Positions 19,805 through 28,535 of a stretch of DNA of 64,000 nt are shown here, one piece after another. The DNA is from Pseudomonas sp. UBA2684 (GTDB taxonomy: Bacteria; Pseudomonadota; Gammaproteobacteria; Pseudomonadales; Pseudomonadaceae), in contig DELY01000019.1 in assembly GCA_002354655.1 (NCBI GenBank), positions 1-64,000 of the forward strand, in the 5' to 3' direction. Position numbers and translations under genes: made by a program. The notes below the pieces were generated by a model, which was not told the DNA's origin, ran no database searches, and saw only the letters and a program-made list of their open reading frames with translations. Within the stretch, counting starts at the first letter, position 1. Every line of letters begins with the position of its first letter.

Positions 19805-20731
19805 ATGACCCTGACCGAACTGCGCTACATCGTCACCCTCGCCCAGGAGCAACACTTCGGCCGTGCCGCGGAGCGCTGCCATGTCAGCCAGCCGACCTTG
19901 TCGGTGGGCGTGAAGAAGCTCGAGGACGAGCTGGGTGTGCTGATCTTCGAGCGCAGTAAAAGCGCGGTGCGCCTGACCCCGGTTGGCGAAGGCATCGTGA
20001 CCCAGGCGCAAAAGGTCCTCGAGCAGGCCCAAGGCATCCGCGAGCTGGCCCAGGCCGGCAAGAATCAGCTGACCGCACCGCTGAAGATCGGCGCCATCTA
20101 CACCGTCGGGCCGTACCTGTTCCCGCACCTGATTCCGCAGTTGCACCGCGTCGCCAACCAGATGCCGTTGTACATCGAGGAAAACTTCACCCACGTGCTG
20201 CGCGACAAGCTGCGCACCGGCGAGCTGGACGCGATCATCATCGCCCTGCCGTTCCAGGAAGCCGATGTGCTGACCCTGCCGCTGTACGACGAACCCTTCT
20301 ACGCCCTGCTGCCGTTTGGCCACCCATGGGCGGCGATGGAAACCATCGACACCAAGCTGCTCAACGACAAGAGCCTGCTGCTGCTCGGCGAGGGCCATTG
20401 CTTCCGCGACCAGGTGCTGGAAGCCTGCCCAACCCTGCGCAAGGGCGGCGAAGAGCACGCCAAACACACCACGGTCGAGTCCAGCTCGCTGGAAACCATC
20501 CGCCACATGGTCGCCTCGGGGCTTGGCGTGTCGATCCTGCCGTTCTCTGCGGTGGACAGCCACCACTACGCCCCCGGCGTGATCGAAGTACGCCCGCTCA
20601 GCGCACCGGTGCCGTTCCGCACCGTGGCCATCGCCTGGCGCGCCAGCTTCCCACGGCCGAAAGCCATCGAAATCCTGGCCGACTCGATCCGCCTGTGTTC
20701 GGTGGCCCGCCCGCAAGCGCAAAACAGCTAA
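19805..20731 (+). CDS. oxyR: Hydrogen peroxide-sensing LysR-type regulator OxyR
   Basis: LysR-family activator of catalase, alkyl hydroperoxide reductase and related defence genes. It has 308 residues, with an N-terminal winged helix-turn-helix (FGRAAERCHVSQPTLSVGVKKLE, residues 18-40). The regulatory domain keeps both redox cysteines at the E. coli positions: C199 in GEGHCFRD and C208 in LEAC, which form the activating disulfide. It starts 9 bases ahead of recG, matching the known oxyR-recG operon of P. aeruginosa. A good promoter is visible upstream. Confidence 0.97.
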   Translation: MTLTELRYIVTLAQEQHFGRAAERCHVSQPTLSVGVKKLEDELGVLIFERSKSAVRLTPVGEGIVTQAQKVLEQAQGIRELAQAGKNQLTAPLKIGAIYTVGPYLFPHLIPQLHRVANQMPLYIEENFTHVLRDKLRTGELDAIIIALPFQEADVLTLPLYDEPFYALLPFGHPWAAMETIDTKLLNDKSLLLLGEGHCFRDQVLEACPTLRKGGEEHAKHTTVESSSLETIRHMVASGLGVSILPFSAVDSHHYAPGVIEVRPLSAPVPFRTVAIAWRASFPRPKAIEILADSIRLCSVARPQAQNS

Positions 20732-20740
20732 GGCCAGGGC

Positions 20741-22816
20741 ATGAGCGAACTGGCAGCGATTTCCGTTACCGCGCTGAAAGGCGTCGGCGCCGCCCTGGCC
20801 GAAAAACTCGCCAAGGTCGGCCTGGAAACCCTGCAGGACCTATTGTTCCACCTGCCGCTGCGCTACCAGGACCGCACCCGCATCGTGCCGATCGGCGCGC
20901 TGCGCCCCGGTCAGGATGCGGTGGTCGAGGGCATCGTCGCCGGCGCCGACGTAGTCATGGGCCGCCGACGCAGCCTGCTGGTGCGCCTGCAAGATGGCAG
21001 CGGCACGCTCAGCCTGCGCTTCTACCACTTCAGCCAGGCGCAGAAGGAAGGCCTCAAACGCGGCACCCAGGTGCGCTGCTATGGCGAAGTGCGGCCGGGC
21101 TCCTCGGGGCTGGAGATCTACCATCCGGAATACCGCGCGCTGTCGGGCAGCGAGCCGATTGCCGTGGAACAGACCCTGACGCCGATCTACCCGACCACCG
21201 AAGGCCTGACCCAGCAACGCCTGCGCCAGCTCAGTGAACAGGCCCTGGCGCGCCTCGGCCCGCACAGCCTGCCGGACTGGCTACCCAGTGAGTTGGCCCG
21301 CGACTACCAGCTCAGCCCGCTGGATCAGGCGATTCGCTATTTGCATCGGCCGCCGCCGGACGCCGACCTGGAAGAACTCGCCGAAGGCCGCCACTGGGCG
21401 CAGCATCGCCTGGCATTCGAAGAATTGCTGACCCATCAGCTGTCCTTGCAGCGCCTGCGCGAGAGCGTACGCGCCCAGCAGGCGCCACAGTTGCCCATCG
21501 CCACACGCCTGCCGCAACAGTTCCTGCAAGGCCTGGGCTTTCAGCCGACCGGCGCGCAACAGCGCGTGGGCGCCGAGATCGCCTACGACCTCAGCCAGGA
21601 CGAACCGATGCTGCGCCTGATTCAGGGCGACGTCGGCGCCGGCAAAACCGTGGTCGCCGCCTTTGCCGCCTTGCAAGCGCTGGAGGCCGGCTATCAAGTG
21701 GCGCTGATGGCCCCGACCGAGATTCTCGCCGAGCAGCACTTCATCAATTTCAGCAAATGGCTGGCGCCGCTCGGTATCGAGGTCGCCTGGCTGGCCGGCA
21801 AACTCAAGGGCAAGGCGCGCGCCACAGCGCTGGAGCAGATCGCCGGCGGCACCCCGATGGTGGTCGGCACCCACGCCTTGTTCCAGGACGAGGTGCAATT
21901 CAAACGCCTGGCGCTGGTGATTATCGACGAACAACACCGCTTCGGCGTGCAACAACGCCTGGCGCTGCGGCAAAAAGGCGTGGGCGGACGCATGTGCCCG
22001 CATCAGTTGATCATGACCGCCACGCCGATTCCGCGGACCCTGGCGATGAGCGCCTATGCCGACCTCGACACCTCGATTCTCGACGAGCTGCCACCGGGGC
22101 GTACGCCGGTGAATACCCTGGTGATCGCCGACAGTCGCCGCCTGGAAGTGGTCGAACGGGTGCGCTCGGCGTGCAACGAAGGGCGTCAGGCGTATTGGGT
22201 GTGCACGCTGATCGAAGAGTCCGAAGAGCTCACCTGCCAGGCCGCCGAGACCACCTTCGAAGACCTGGTGGCGGCGCTCGGCGGTCTGCATGTCGGGCTG
22301 ATCCACGGGCGCATGAAACCGGCGGAAAAAGCCGCGGTGATGGACCGGTTCAAGCAGGGCCAGCTGCAACTGCTGGTCGCCACCACGGTGATCGAAGTCG
22401 GCGTCGACGTGCCCAACGCCAGCCTGATGATCATCGAAAATCCCGAGCGCCTGGGCCTGGCGCAGCTGCACCAGCTGCGCGGCCGGGTCGGGCGCGGTAG
22501 CGCGGCCAGCCATTGCTTGTTGCTCTACCACCCGCCGCTGTCGCAACTCGGCCGTGAGCGCCTGGGCATCATGCGCGAGACCTGCGACGGCTTCGTCATC
22601 GCCGAGAAAGACCTGGAATTACGCGGCCCCGGAGAAATGCTCGGCACCCGCCAGACCGGCCTGCTGCAGTTCAAGGTCGCCGATCTGATGCGCGACGCCG
22701 ACCTCTTGCCGGCAGTGCGCGATGCCGCGCAAGCCCTGCTGGCGCACTGGCCGCAGCATGTCAGCCCGCTGCTGGAGCGCTGGCTGCGGCACGGCCAACA
22801 ATACGGGCAAGTGTGA
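20741..22816 (+). CDS. recG: ATP-dependent DNA helicase RecG
   Basis: Double-strand DNA translocase that remodels stalled forks, R-loops and Holliday junctions. The 691 residues show an N-terminal wedge/OB domain (LLFHLPLRYQDRT onward, then VRLQDGSGTLSLRFYHF). Helicase motifs follow in order: GDVGAGKT (Walker A), MAPTEILAEQH, IIDEQHRFG (motif II, DEQH), MTATPIPRTL, and the C-terminal VIEVGVDVPNAS and QLHQLRGRVGRG. Length is close to E. coli RecG (693). It is the second gene of the oxyR-recG pair, giving coupled control of peroxide stress and fork repair. Confidence 0.98.
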   Translation: MSELAAISVTALKGVGAALAEKLAKVGLETLQDLLFHLPLRYQDRTRIVPIGALRPGQDAVVEGIVAGADVVMGRRRSLLVRLQDGSGTLSLRFYHFSQAQKEGLKRGTQVRCYGEVRPGSSGLEIYHPEYRALSGSEPIAVEQTLTPIYPTTEGLTQQRLRQLSEQALARLGPHSLPDWLPSELARDYQLSPLDQAIRYLHRPPPDADLEELAEGRHWAQHRLAFEELLTHQLSLQRLRESVRAQQAPQLPIATRLPQQFLQGLGFQPTGAQQRVGAEIAYDLSQDEPMLRLIQGDVGAGKTVVAAFAALQALEAGYQVALMAPTEILAEQHFINFSKWLAPLGIEVAWLAGKLKGKARATALEQIAGGTPMVVGTHALFQDEVQFKRLALVIIDEQHRFGVQQRLALRQKGVGGRMCPHQLIMTATPIPRTLAMSAYADLDTSILDELPPGRTPVNTLVIADSRRLEVVERVRSACNEGRQAYWVCTLIEESEELTCQAAETTFEDLVAALGGLHVGLIHGRMKPAEKAAVMDRFKQGQLQLLVATTVIEVGVDVPNASLMIIENPERLGLAQLHQLRGRVGRGSAASHCLLLYHPPLSQLGRERLGIMRETCDGFVIAEKDLELRGPGEMLGTRQTGLLQFKVADLMRDADLLPAVRDAAQALLAHWPQHVSPLLERWLRHGQQYGQV

Positions 22817-22870
22817 CCCAGCGCACAGGCCAATTTGTTACCTGAACCGTCGACAGCGGCCTCAGCTGTT

Positions 22871-22893
22871 TATACTTCGGGGACTTGCTCCCC
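22871..22893 (+). promoter_or_regulatory. Candidate -10 box and leader hairpin of the YbaK-HDOD gene
   Basis: TATACT at 22871-22876 is a good -10 hexamer, though no clear -35 lies 17 bases upstream. GGGGA-CTTGC-TCCCC at 22879-22893 would form a small hairpin at the start of the transcript. Confidence 0.35.
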
Positions 22894-22910
22894 CAAAGCC
22901 GGATTTCGTT

Positions 22911-24317
22911 ATGACTGAAGTAGCCCTCGCCACTGACACCGCGCCGCGCCCGCCGGCCGTGATCCTGCAGCTGCTGGAGAAACTCGGCCTGGCTTATCAG
23001 GTGCGTAGCGAGCACGCCAACCTGCCCGCCGCACAACGCCTGCAAGCAGTGCTACTCGACGATGCGGTCGGCGCCCTGCTGGTGCTCTATCCGCAAAGCC
23101 AGTTGCTCGATCTCAATCGCCTGGCCGAACTGACCGGGCGCAAACTCATTGCGGTGAAACCGGAACGCCTGGAGCGCATGCTCGGCAAACATCAACTCAG
23201 CGTGCTGCCGGGCCTGCCACCGCTGACCAGCTCGCCGTGCCTGTACGACGAGCGCCTGTTGCAAGTGCCGAGTCTGTTCGTTGAATCCGGCCAGCCCGGG
23301 GTGCTTCTGGAGCTGTCCACCGAGGCCTTCAAAAGCCTGCTGAGCAAGGCCAGCGCCGCACGCTTCGGCGAGCCGCTGAGCAATATCCGCCCGAACCTCG
23401 ACCGTCCCGACGATGACCGCGCCGAAATCACCCAGGCGGTGCAGGCCTTCACCGCCCGGCGTATTCAGCAGCGCCTGGAAGAAACCATCGAGATTCCGCC
23501 GCTGCCGGAAACCGCGCAGAAGATCATCAAGTTGCGCGTTGACCCGGATGCCACGGTCGACGATATCACCGGCGTGGTCGAGACCGATCCGGCACTGGCT
23601 GCTCAGGTGGTCAGTTGGGCGGCGTCGCCCTACTACGCCGCCCCCGGCAAGATCCGCTCGGTGGAAGACGCCATCGTCCGCGTGCTGGGCTTCGACCTGG
23701 TGATCAACCTGGCCCTCGGCCTGGCCCTGGGCAAAACCCTGAGCCTGCCCAAGGATCACCCACAGCACGCCACCCCCTATTGGCAACAGGCGATCTACAG
23801 CGCCGCAGTGATCGAAGGCCTGACCCGTGCCATGCCGCGCGCGCAGCGCCCGGAAGCCGGGCTGACCTACCTCGCCGGCCTGCTGCACAACTTCGGCTAC
23901 CTAGTGCTGGCCCACGTCTTCCCGCCACACTTTTCGCTGATCTGCCGGCACCTGGAAGTCAACCCGCACCTGCCGCACAGCTACGTCGAGCAACACCTGC
24001 TGGGCATCAGCCGTGAGCAGATCGGCGCCTGGCTGATGCGTTACTGGGATATGCCGGAAGAGCTGGCCAGCGCGTTGCGCTTCCAGCACGACCCGGACTA
24101 TGCCGGGGCCTATGCGGCCTACCCAAACCTGGTGTGCCTGGCGGTCAGCCTGCTGCGCAACCGCGGCATCGGTGCCGGACCGCAGCGCGAGATCCCACAA
24201 AGCCTGTTCGATGGCCTGGGCATCAGCCGCGAGAAAGCCGAAGACGCCGTGAGCAAAGTGCTCGCCGCCGAAGTGGCGTTGCGCGAACTGGCGGCGCAGT
24301 TCCACCCGCCGCATTAA
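22911..24317 (+). CDS. YbaK/aminoacyl-tRNA deacylase-like and HDOD domain fusion protein
   Basis: Two-domain cytosolic protein of 468 residues. Residues about 15-160 resemble the YbaK/ProXp editing fold (LEKLGLAYQVRSEH, then LAELTGRKLIAVKPERLERMLG, LPGLPPL). Residues about 195-430 are an HDOD domain, seen in IPPLPETAQKIIKLR, ETDPALAAQVVSWAASPYY and VEDAIVRVLGFDLVINLALG; HDOD proteins act as signalling scaffolds, often with cyclic nucleotides. The ATG at 22911 was chosen over an in-frame extension inside recG. Whether the editing domain still deacylates tRNA is unknown. It follows recG after 94 bases with its own -10-like box. Confidence 0.85.
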   Translation: MTEVALATDTAPRPPAVILQLLEKLGLAYQVRSEHANLPAAQRLQAVLLDDAVGALLVLYPQSQLLDLNRLAELTGRKLIAVKPERLERMLGKHQLSVLPGLPPLTSSPCLYDERLLQVPSLFVESGQPGVLLELSTEAFKSLLSKASAARFGEPLSNIRPNLDRPDDDRAEITQAVQAFTARRIQQRLEETIEIPPLPETAQKIIKLRVDPDATVDDITGVVETDPALAAQVVSWAASPYYAAPGKIRSVEDAIVRVLGFDLVINLALGLALGKTLSLPKDHPQHATPYWQQAIYSAAVIEGLTRAMPRAQRPEAGLTYLAGLLHNFGYLVLAHVFPPHFSLICRHLEVNPHLPHSYVEQHLLGISREQIGAWLMRYWDMPEELASALRFQHDPDYAGAYAAYPNLVCLAVSLLRNRGIGAGPQREIPQSLFDGLGISREKAEDAVSKVLAAEVALRELAAQFHPPH

Positions 24318-24409
24318 GGCAGGACGCAACCCCGGGGCTAGCAGGCCGTTGAACGCCGTAGGCGAGGCAGCCGAGGCTAGTGTCGCGACACCATAATCTG
24401 TCGCATTCC

Positions 24410-24477
24410 GTGGGAGGTGCTTTAACCGCGACGCTTTCAGCGCCGCCAAGGTCAATCGCGGCTAAAGCCCCTCCCAC
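24410..24477. repeat. REP-like inverted repeat
   Basis: GTGGGAGGTGCTTTAACCGCGA (given in parts at 24410-24431) is mirrored by TCGCGGCTAAAGCCCCTCCCAC at 24456-24477 with two mismatches. The same GTGGGAGG-GCTTTAGCCGCGA signature recurs at 38731-38781 and, decayed, near 30441 and 27930, so it is a dispersed Pseudomonas repeat. Confidence 0.75.
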
Positions 24478-24525
24478 GCAAGCCTGGCGTCGAACCGACA
24501 CCTCAGGATTGACGCAACACCCGCT

Positions 24526-25272
24526 TTAGTTGCCCTGGCCGAGCAGTGCGCGGCGTTCAGCAAACAACTGCGGGAGTGCCTGTACGCTGCTTTCCAGCAG
24601 CAAAGCCACCGGCGCTTGCTCATACAACGCGGCGTATTCGGCGAGCTGCTCACTGGGCATTTGTCGGTAGGCGTAGAGCATGAACGACTCGACCGCCTCG
24701 GCACTGGAAAGCCGCAAGGCTTTGGCCTGGGCGGCGGTCTGGCTGCTCAGCGCGTGTTCGTCGAGGGTTTCGCCACGCGCCTTGAGTGCCAACAATGCCT
24801 GGGTCTTGCCCACCTCATAACGCAGCAACGCCGCCAGCGCAGTGGTGTGCGCCGCCGCATCCAGACGCCGCACCAGCGCCAGGCGCTCCTGCCGTGGCGG
24901 GCGCTCGGCAAGTTGCGCGCGGTACGCCGCCAAGCCATCGGCACCGCCCGCGCCGACAGCCCGCTCGGCAGCGGTGAAACGTCGCGCCAACGGGCTGTCG
25001 AGTAACTGCTGGGCCTGCTGCAACTGCGCCTGATCGAGTGTGCCGGCAAGCTGTTGAGCCAAATCCAGGCACAGGGCATCGGCGGCAAAGGCCTTGCCCA
25101 ATTGCGCGTGTTGCGGGGCGCTCAGGCCGCGTTGCAGCAGCGGGGCGCTTTGCTCGCAGAGCAAACGAATGCCGGCCAGTTCGAACAGCGGGGCAAAGGC
25201 TTCGGCCTTGGGTGGCGCGGCCTGCGCCAGGCTGGCGGCGAAGAACAGCGGTAGGACGATCGAAAAACGCAT
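24526..25272 (-). CDS. Exported helical hypothetical protein
   Basis: Protein of 248 residues with a Sec signal peptide (MRFSIVLPLFFAASLAQA, cleavage near residue 18). The mature part is alanine- and leucine-rich and looks almost entirely helical, with segments such as LCLDLAQQLAGTLDQAQLQQAQQLL and SAEAVESFMLYAYRQMPSEQLAEYAALYEQ; the latter resembles the C-terminal region of DUF2059-type periplasmic proteins, but only loosely. Two cysteines (LLCEQS and ALCLDL) could form a disulfide. The ATG at 25272 begins the signal peptide; five extra upstream codons add nothing. I cannot assign a function. Confidence 0.7.
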   Translation of the reverse strand: MRFSIVLPLFFAASLAQAAPPKAEAFAPLFELAGIRLLCEQSAPLLQRGLSAPQHAQLGKAFAADALCLDLAQQLAGTLDQAQLQQAQQLLDSPLARRFTAAERAVGAGGADGLAAYRAQLAERPPRQERLALVRRLDAAAHTTALAALLRYEVGKTQALLALKARGETLDEHALSSQTAAQAKALRLSSAEAVESFMLYAYRQMPSEQLAEYAALYEQAPVALLLESSVQALPQLFAERRALLGQGN

Positions 25273-25351
25273 AGCTGGGCTTCCCAAATAACTCCGCCCA
25301 GCCTAACCAATGAGGCGCGCGCCGGCCAGCGGCGACACCCGACAATGGGCG

Positions 25352-25744
25352 TCAGGCCGCTTTTTTCTCGGGGCTGTTTTTCTTCGGCATCAGGTACTTG
25401 GTCAACCCCTGGAACCACAGCACCAACGCCGGGTTGCCCTGAATCTGGATGTCCTTGTTCTGGATGCCCTGCATAAAGGCCAACTGCTTGTTCTTCGCGC
25501 TCATGGTGGCGAAGCCGTAGGCGCCGTCCTTGAAACCCAAGGCGAACGCCGGCTCGCTAGCCGGGCCACGCTTGCTGCTGATGCGCTGGTCTTTGACGAT
25601 AAAATGGCGGGCGATCTTGCCATCCAGAGTGTGCAGTTGGAACACCATGTCGCGGTCGACCAGTTGCTGCTGAAAAGCGGGGTTTTCACGGCTGGCCTTG
25701 GCCATCAGGCGACCCAGCATCCACAGGAGAAAACGAAATTTCAT
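25352..25744 (-). CDS. Conserved hypothetical protein, possible SCP2-like fold
   Basis: Small protein of 130 residues starting MKFRFLLWMLGRLMAKASRENP. It has a hydrophobic N-terminus followed by a mixed alpha/beta region (MVFQLHTLDGKIARHFIVKDQRIS) and a lysine-rich C-terminus (LMPKKNSPEKKAA). The pattern of a ligand- or lipid-binding SCP2-like fold is suggested by FALGFKDGAYGFATMSAKNKQLAFMQ, but I am not certain. The ATG at 25744 is chosen because the 13 preceding codons look non-coding. It is separated from the next gene on the same strand by about 80 bases. Confidence 0.65.
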   Translation of the reverse strand: MKFRFLLWMLGRLMAKASRENPAFQQQLVDRDMVFQLHTLDGKIARHFIVKDQRISSKRGPASEPAFALGFKDGAYGFATMSAKNKQLAFMQGIQNKDIQIQGNPALVLWFQGLTKYLMPKKNSPEKKAA

Positions 25745-25849
25745 GCGCACGGCCTCGGCGGGGGAAGGGAAACGGCGGCGCATTGTAGCGGTTTGCCGCA
25801 GAGACTACAGCCGACCTAAAGCCTGGCCTGCACACTCTTCGGCGGAACA

Positions 25850-25871
25850 CCCGGAGCCGAGCGGCTCCGGG
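25850..25871 (-). terminator. Hairpin downstream of the HU gene
   Basis: CCCGGAGCCG and CGGCTCCGGG form a strong stem with a tiny loop, 10 bases past the hupA stop. A TGTT follows on the minus strand instead of a full T-run. Confidence 0.55.
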
Positions 25872-25881
25872 CTGGCGAGGC

Positions 25882-26154
25882 TCAGTTGACCGCGTCTTTC
25901 AAGGACTTGCCCGGCTTGAAGGCGACGGTGTTGCTGGCTTTGATCTTTACCGGCTGACCGGTTTGTGGGTTTTTACCAGTGCGCGCACCACGGTGGCGCT
26001 GCACAAAAGTGCCGAAACCTACCAGGGTCACACTGTCCTTGCGGTTCAGTGCGCCGGTGATTTCTTCAAGCACGGCGTTGAGTACACGATTGGCCTGATC
26101 TTTACTCAGATCCGCTTTTTCAGCGATGGCCGCGGCGAGTTCCGGTTTACGCAT
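25882..26154 (-). CDS. hupA: DNA-binding protein HU
   Basis: Histone-like nucleoid protein of 90 residues that bends DNA without sequence preference and acts as a dimer. It starts MRKPELAAAIAEKADLSKDQA. The DNA-binding arm carries the conserved GFGTFVQRHRGARTGKNPQTG, and the C-terminal FKPGKSLKDAVN is typical. Length equals E. coli HU. The ATG at 26154 follows an AAAGGGGC-type ribosome binding site; the longer frame upstream is unsupported. Its place beside the rubredoxin reductase gene is the P. aeruginosa order, where the gene is called hupA. Confidence 0.95.
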   Translation of the reverse strand: MRKPELAAAIAEKADLSKDQANRVLNAVLEEITGALNRKDSVTLVGFGTFVQRHRGARTGKNPQTGQPVKIKASNTVAFKPGKSLKDAVN

Positions 26155-26341
26155 AAATGCCCCTTTGACGGTTTGTTGTTGTTGTGTCCGTGCTGCTCTT
26201 CCAGAACAGCGCCCAAGGCGCCGCAACAGCTCTGCGCTGCGGCAGACTGACGGAGGATGGCATGTGATTTAGGCCTGCGCCAGTGTTGCCCGACAGTTTA
26301 AGCGGGCAATTTTGTGGCGTATCCGACAGAACGCCCGGCAT

Positions 26342-27490
26342 TCACGCCAATAGCGCGGGAAGCTGCTTATTCAGGGCCAATTTCTCCTGCACAGCGGTAC
26401 CCGTGAGGGCGTAGCCAAGCAGCGCGCCAGAGGCATCGTGGCACAGCGCCTTGATGTTGCCGGCGCTGCCTTCGACGCTCCATTCGCCCTGCATGCCGCG
26501 CGGCGGCGGCGAGACCACCAGAGGGCAGACCGGGGTTTTCACGGTGACCGGCATGGCCCCGTAGCTGACTGCGGTCGGCGTGCCGGCCAGGGTCTGTGCC
26601 AGCGCGCGCGCGCAGTTCATCAGCGGCATGACGTACAGCAGGTTGAGGCCATCGACTTCGGCGCAATCGCCCAGGGCATAGATATGCGCGTGGGAGGTGC
26701 GCAGCTGGCGGTCGACCATCACCCCGCGGTTGACCGCCAAGCCAGCGGCGGCGGCCAACTCGATCCGTGGCCGCAGACCGACTGCCGACAACACCAGGTC
26801 GCACGTGATCGACGTGCCGTCGGACAGCCGCGCCTGGAGGCCGTCGGTGGCATGATTGAGGCTGGCCAACAGCGGCCCGAGGTGGAAGCGCGCACCAAGG
26901 CTTTCCAGCCCGGCCTGCACCGCCGCGGCCGCCGCCGGGTGCAGCAGGCCGGGCATCACCTGCTCGCAGGGCGCGACCAGTTCGACCTGATAGCCACCGA
27001 GCGTCAGGTCGTTGGCGAACTCGCAGCCGATCAGGCCGGCACCGAGCAGCAGCACGCGTGTTTTTCCGGCCGAGGCGCAGCGAAAGCGCGCGTAGTCTTC
27101 CAGATCGTTGATCGGGAAGATCGCGTCCTGCGCATCGCCTTCCACCGGCACCCGAATCACTTCGGCGCCCCACGCCAGCACCAAGTCGCGATAGGCGACG
27201 GCTTCCTCGCCGAGCCACAGTTGCCGGTGCCCGGCATCGATACCGCTGATGCGCGTATGGGTGCGAATTTCAGCGTTGAGCTGCTCGGCCATGGCGCCCG
27301 GCTCGGCCATGCTCAGGCCATCGGCGTCCTTGTTTTTGGCGAAGCCGGTGGAGAGCATCGGCTTGGAGTACGAGCGCCCGTCATCGGCGGTGATCAACAG
27401 CAACGGGGTGACGCTGTCCAGCTTGCGAAATTCCCGCGCCAGGTTGTAGCCGGCCAAGCCGGTCCCGACGATCACCACGGGTGCACTCAT
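26342..27490 (-). CDS. Rubredoxin-NAD(+) reductase
   Basis: FAD protein of 382 residues passing electrons from NADH to rubredoxin. Two nucleotide-binding folds are visible: the FAD site [20 protein letters not shown] at residues 5-24 and the NAD site [17 protein letters not shown] near 148-164. The second FAD contact [18 protein letters not shown] lies near residue 270. The sequence closely follows the P. aeruginosa enzyme as I remember it. GGAG lies 6-9 bases before the ATG at 27490; another in-frame ATG six codons upstream is less well placed. It is downstream of both rubredoxin genes on the same strand, so a small electron-transfer unit is formed. Confidence 0.95.
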   Translation of the reverse strand: MSAPVVIVGTGLAGYNLAREFRKLDSVTPLLLITADDGRSYSKPMLSTGFAKNKDADGLSMAEPGAMAEQLNAEIRTHTRISGIDAGHRQLWLGEEAVAYRDLVLAWGAEVIRVPVEGDAQDAIFPINDLEDYARFRCASAGKTRVLLLGAGLIGCEFANDLTLGGYQVELVAPCEQVMPGLLHPAAAAAVQAGLESLGARFHLGPLLASLNHATDGLQARLSDGTSITCDLVLSAVGLRPRIELAAAAGLAVNRGVMVDRQLRTSHAHIYALGDCAEVDGLNLLYVMPLMNCARALAQTLAGTPTAVSYGAMPVTVKTPVCPLVVSPPPRGMQGEWSVEGSAGNIKALCHDASGALLGYALTGTAVQEKLALNKQLPALLA

Positions 27491-27591
27491 GTTCCACTCC
27501 TTGCTCATCAACTCGACGCGCCAGTCGGCTGGCCGCCTCATACAGTAGGGGGTTGCGTATAGGGTCGCCGACCACGCGTTGGGCGGGCGAT

Positions 27592-27759
27592 TCAGGTGAT
27601 TTCGATCATCTCGAAATCGATTTTGCCGACACCACAATCCGGACACAGCCAATCGCCGGGAATATCTTCCCAGGCGGTACCGGGCGCGATGCCCTCCTCG
27701 GGAAGGCCTGCGGCTTCGTCATAGATAAAGCCGCAGACCACGCATTGCCACTTGCGCAT
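27592..27759 (-). CDS. Rubredoxin (second copy)
   Basis: Small one-electron carrier of 55 residues holding iron on four cysteines: CVVC (residues 6-9) and CPDC (residues 39-42). The rest ([28 protein letters not shown]) is typical of AlkG2-type rubredoxins of Pseudomonas. The ATG at 27759 begins [10 protein letters not shown]. It lies 101 bases before the reductase gene. Partners in Pseudomonas include alkane hydroxylases and oxidative-stress enzymes; the partner here is not encoded in the window. Confidence 0.96.
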   Translation of the reverse strand: MRKWQCVVCGFIYDEAAGLPEEGIAPGTAWEDIPGDWLCPDCGVGKIDFEMIEIT

Positions 27760-27870
27760 GTTGGCCTCCGCACGGCGGAAATTCTTACTGAACCTACTCC
27801 AATTAGCGGCCCTGCGCCAAGCTTGGCCAGGCCTACCCCGGCAGCGGATCGGCCGACCCGCGCGGTCGAT

Positions 27871-28125
27871 CAGAGCCAATAAAAAGACTTTGTCCCCATT
27901 ACGTGCTGTATGAGCAGTCAGGCTTTTGTGGGAGCGATCTTGACCGCGAGCAGCACTGCTGAAGCCCAAAGAGCTCGCGGCCAAGGCCCCTCCTACCCAG
28001 CCGCCGCACGGCTCCTGGGTGCGGAGTTATCCGCGAAATGCTGCCAAACCTGGCGCTTTTCCGCGGTTAAAGCCGCTGAGGGGTTGGTCCGCAGCAACAG
28101 TTAACGGGTACAGAGCCAATAAAAA
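27871..28125. repeat. Direct repeats bracketing a repeat-rich insert between the rubredoxin genes
   Basis: CAGAGCCAATAAAAA occurs exactly at 27871-27885 and 28111-28125. Between the copies lie REP-like strings (GTGGGAGCGATCTTGACCGCGA; CTCGCGG; CCGCGGTTAAAGCCGCTGAGG) related to 18663-18836, and the 19-base string at 28095-28113 that also occurs at 212-230. No gene is present in the whole rubredoxin spacer (27760-28159). The arrangement suggests insertion with duplication of a terminator-proximal sequence. Confidence 0.6.
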
Positions 28126-28147
28126 CGGCGGCCAGGGCCGCCGTTTT
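28122..28147 (-). terminator. Rho-independent terminator after the first rubredoxin gene
   Basis: AAAACGGCGGC-CAGG-GCCGCCGTTTT has an 11-bp stem including its A/T ends. It lies 12 bases past the stop of the rubredoxin at 28160-28327 on the minus strand. It should separate transcription of the first rubredoxin gene from the second. Confidence 0.85.
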
Positions 28148-28159
28148 CAATTCTGGGGA

Positions 28160-28327
28160 TCAGGCGATTTCGATCATCTCGAAATCCATCTTGCCCACGC
28201 CGCAGTCCGGACAAAGCCAGTCGGCCGGTACGTCTTCCCAGCGGGTGCCGGCGACGATGCCTTCATCGGGCCAGCCCTGGCGCTCGTCGTAAATCAGCCC
28301 ACAGACCACACATTGCCACTTCTTCAT
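28160..28327 (-). CDS. Rubredoxin (first copy)
   Basis: Second rubredoxin of the locus, 55 residues, read by hand from the minus strand. It begins [20 protein letters not shown] and ends [17 protein letters not shown]. Both CxxC iron-binding pairs are intact (CVVC and CPDC). It differs from the copy at 27592 at roughly a dozen positions, mostly in the loop (RQGWPDEGIVAGTR versus [14 protein letters not shown]), so the pair arose by duplication and has diverged. P. aeruginosa carries the same tandem (rubA1, rubA2). It has its own terminator and so may be regulated apart from the other copy. Confidence 0.95.
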   Translation of the reverse strand: MKKWQCVVCGLIYDERQGWPDEGIVAGTRWEDVPADWLCPDCGVGKMDFEMIEIA

Positions 28328-28442
28328 AACTACCTCTGGCGAATCTCACGGTATTGCGCGGGGCACGCTACCGCAAATGTGCAGGTGCGCCAAGCCGCCG
28401 GGCGACGAATGCCGCCCGCTGGCGGGCCAACCAAAGTCGGGT

Positions 28443-28466
28443 GCTGCCCGCCGAACGGCGGGCAGC
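28443..28466 (-). terminator. Perfect hairpin downstream of the glc operon
   Basis: GCTGCCCGCC-GAAC-GGCGGGCAGC: a perfect 10-bp stem with a 4-base loop, about 70 bases past the glcA stop. No T-run follows, so it may be a processing or stability signal or a Rho-type boundary. Confidence 0.5.
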
Positions 28467-28535
28467 TACAGGTATCCAGGCAGCAACAATTGCATGCCCC
28501 GGCGAGCGCAGCCCGCAGGGGCAGTGCATTAGCGC

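Noticed and set aside
22722..22910. Upstream extension of the YbaK-HDOD frame into recG
   Set aside because: The extra residues overlap recG out of frame and show no family likeness; MTEVALATD at 22911 is the sensible start.
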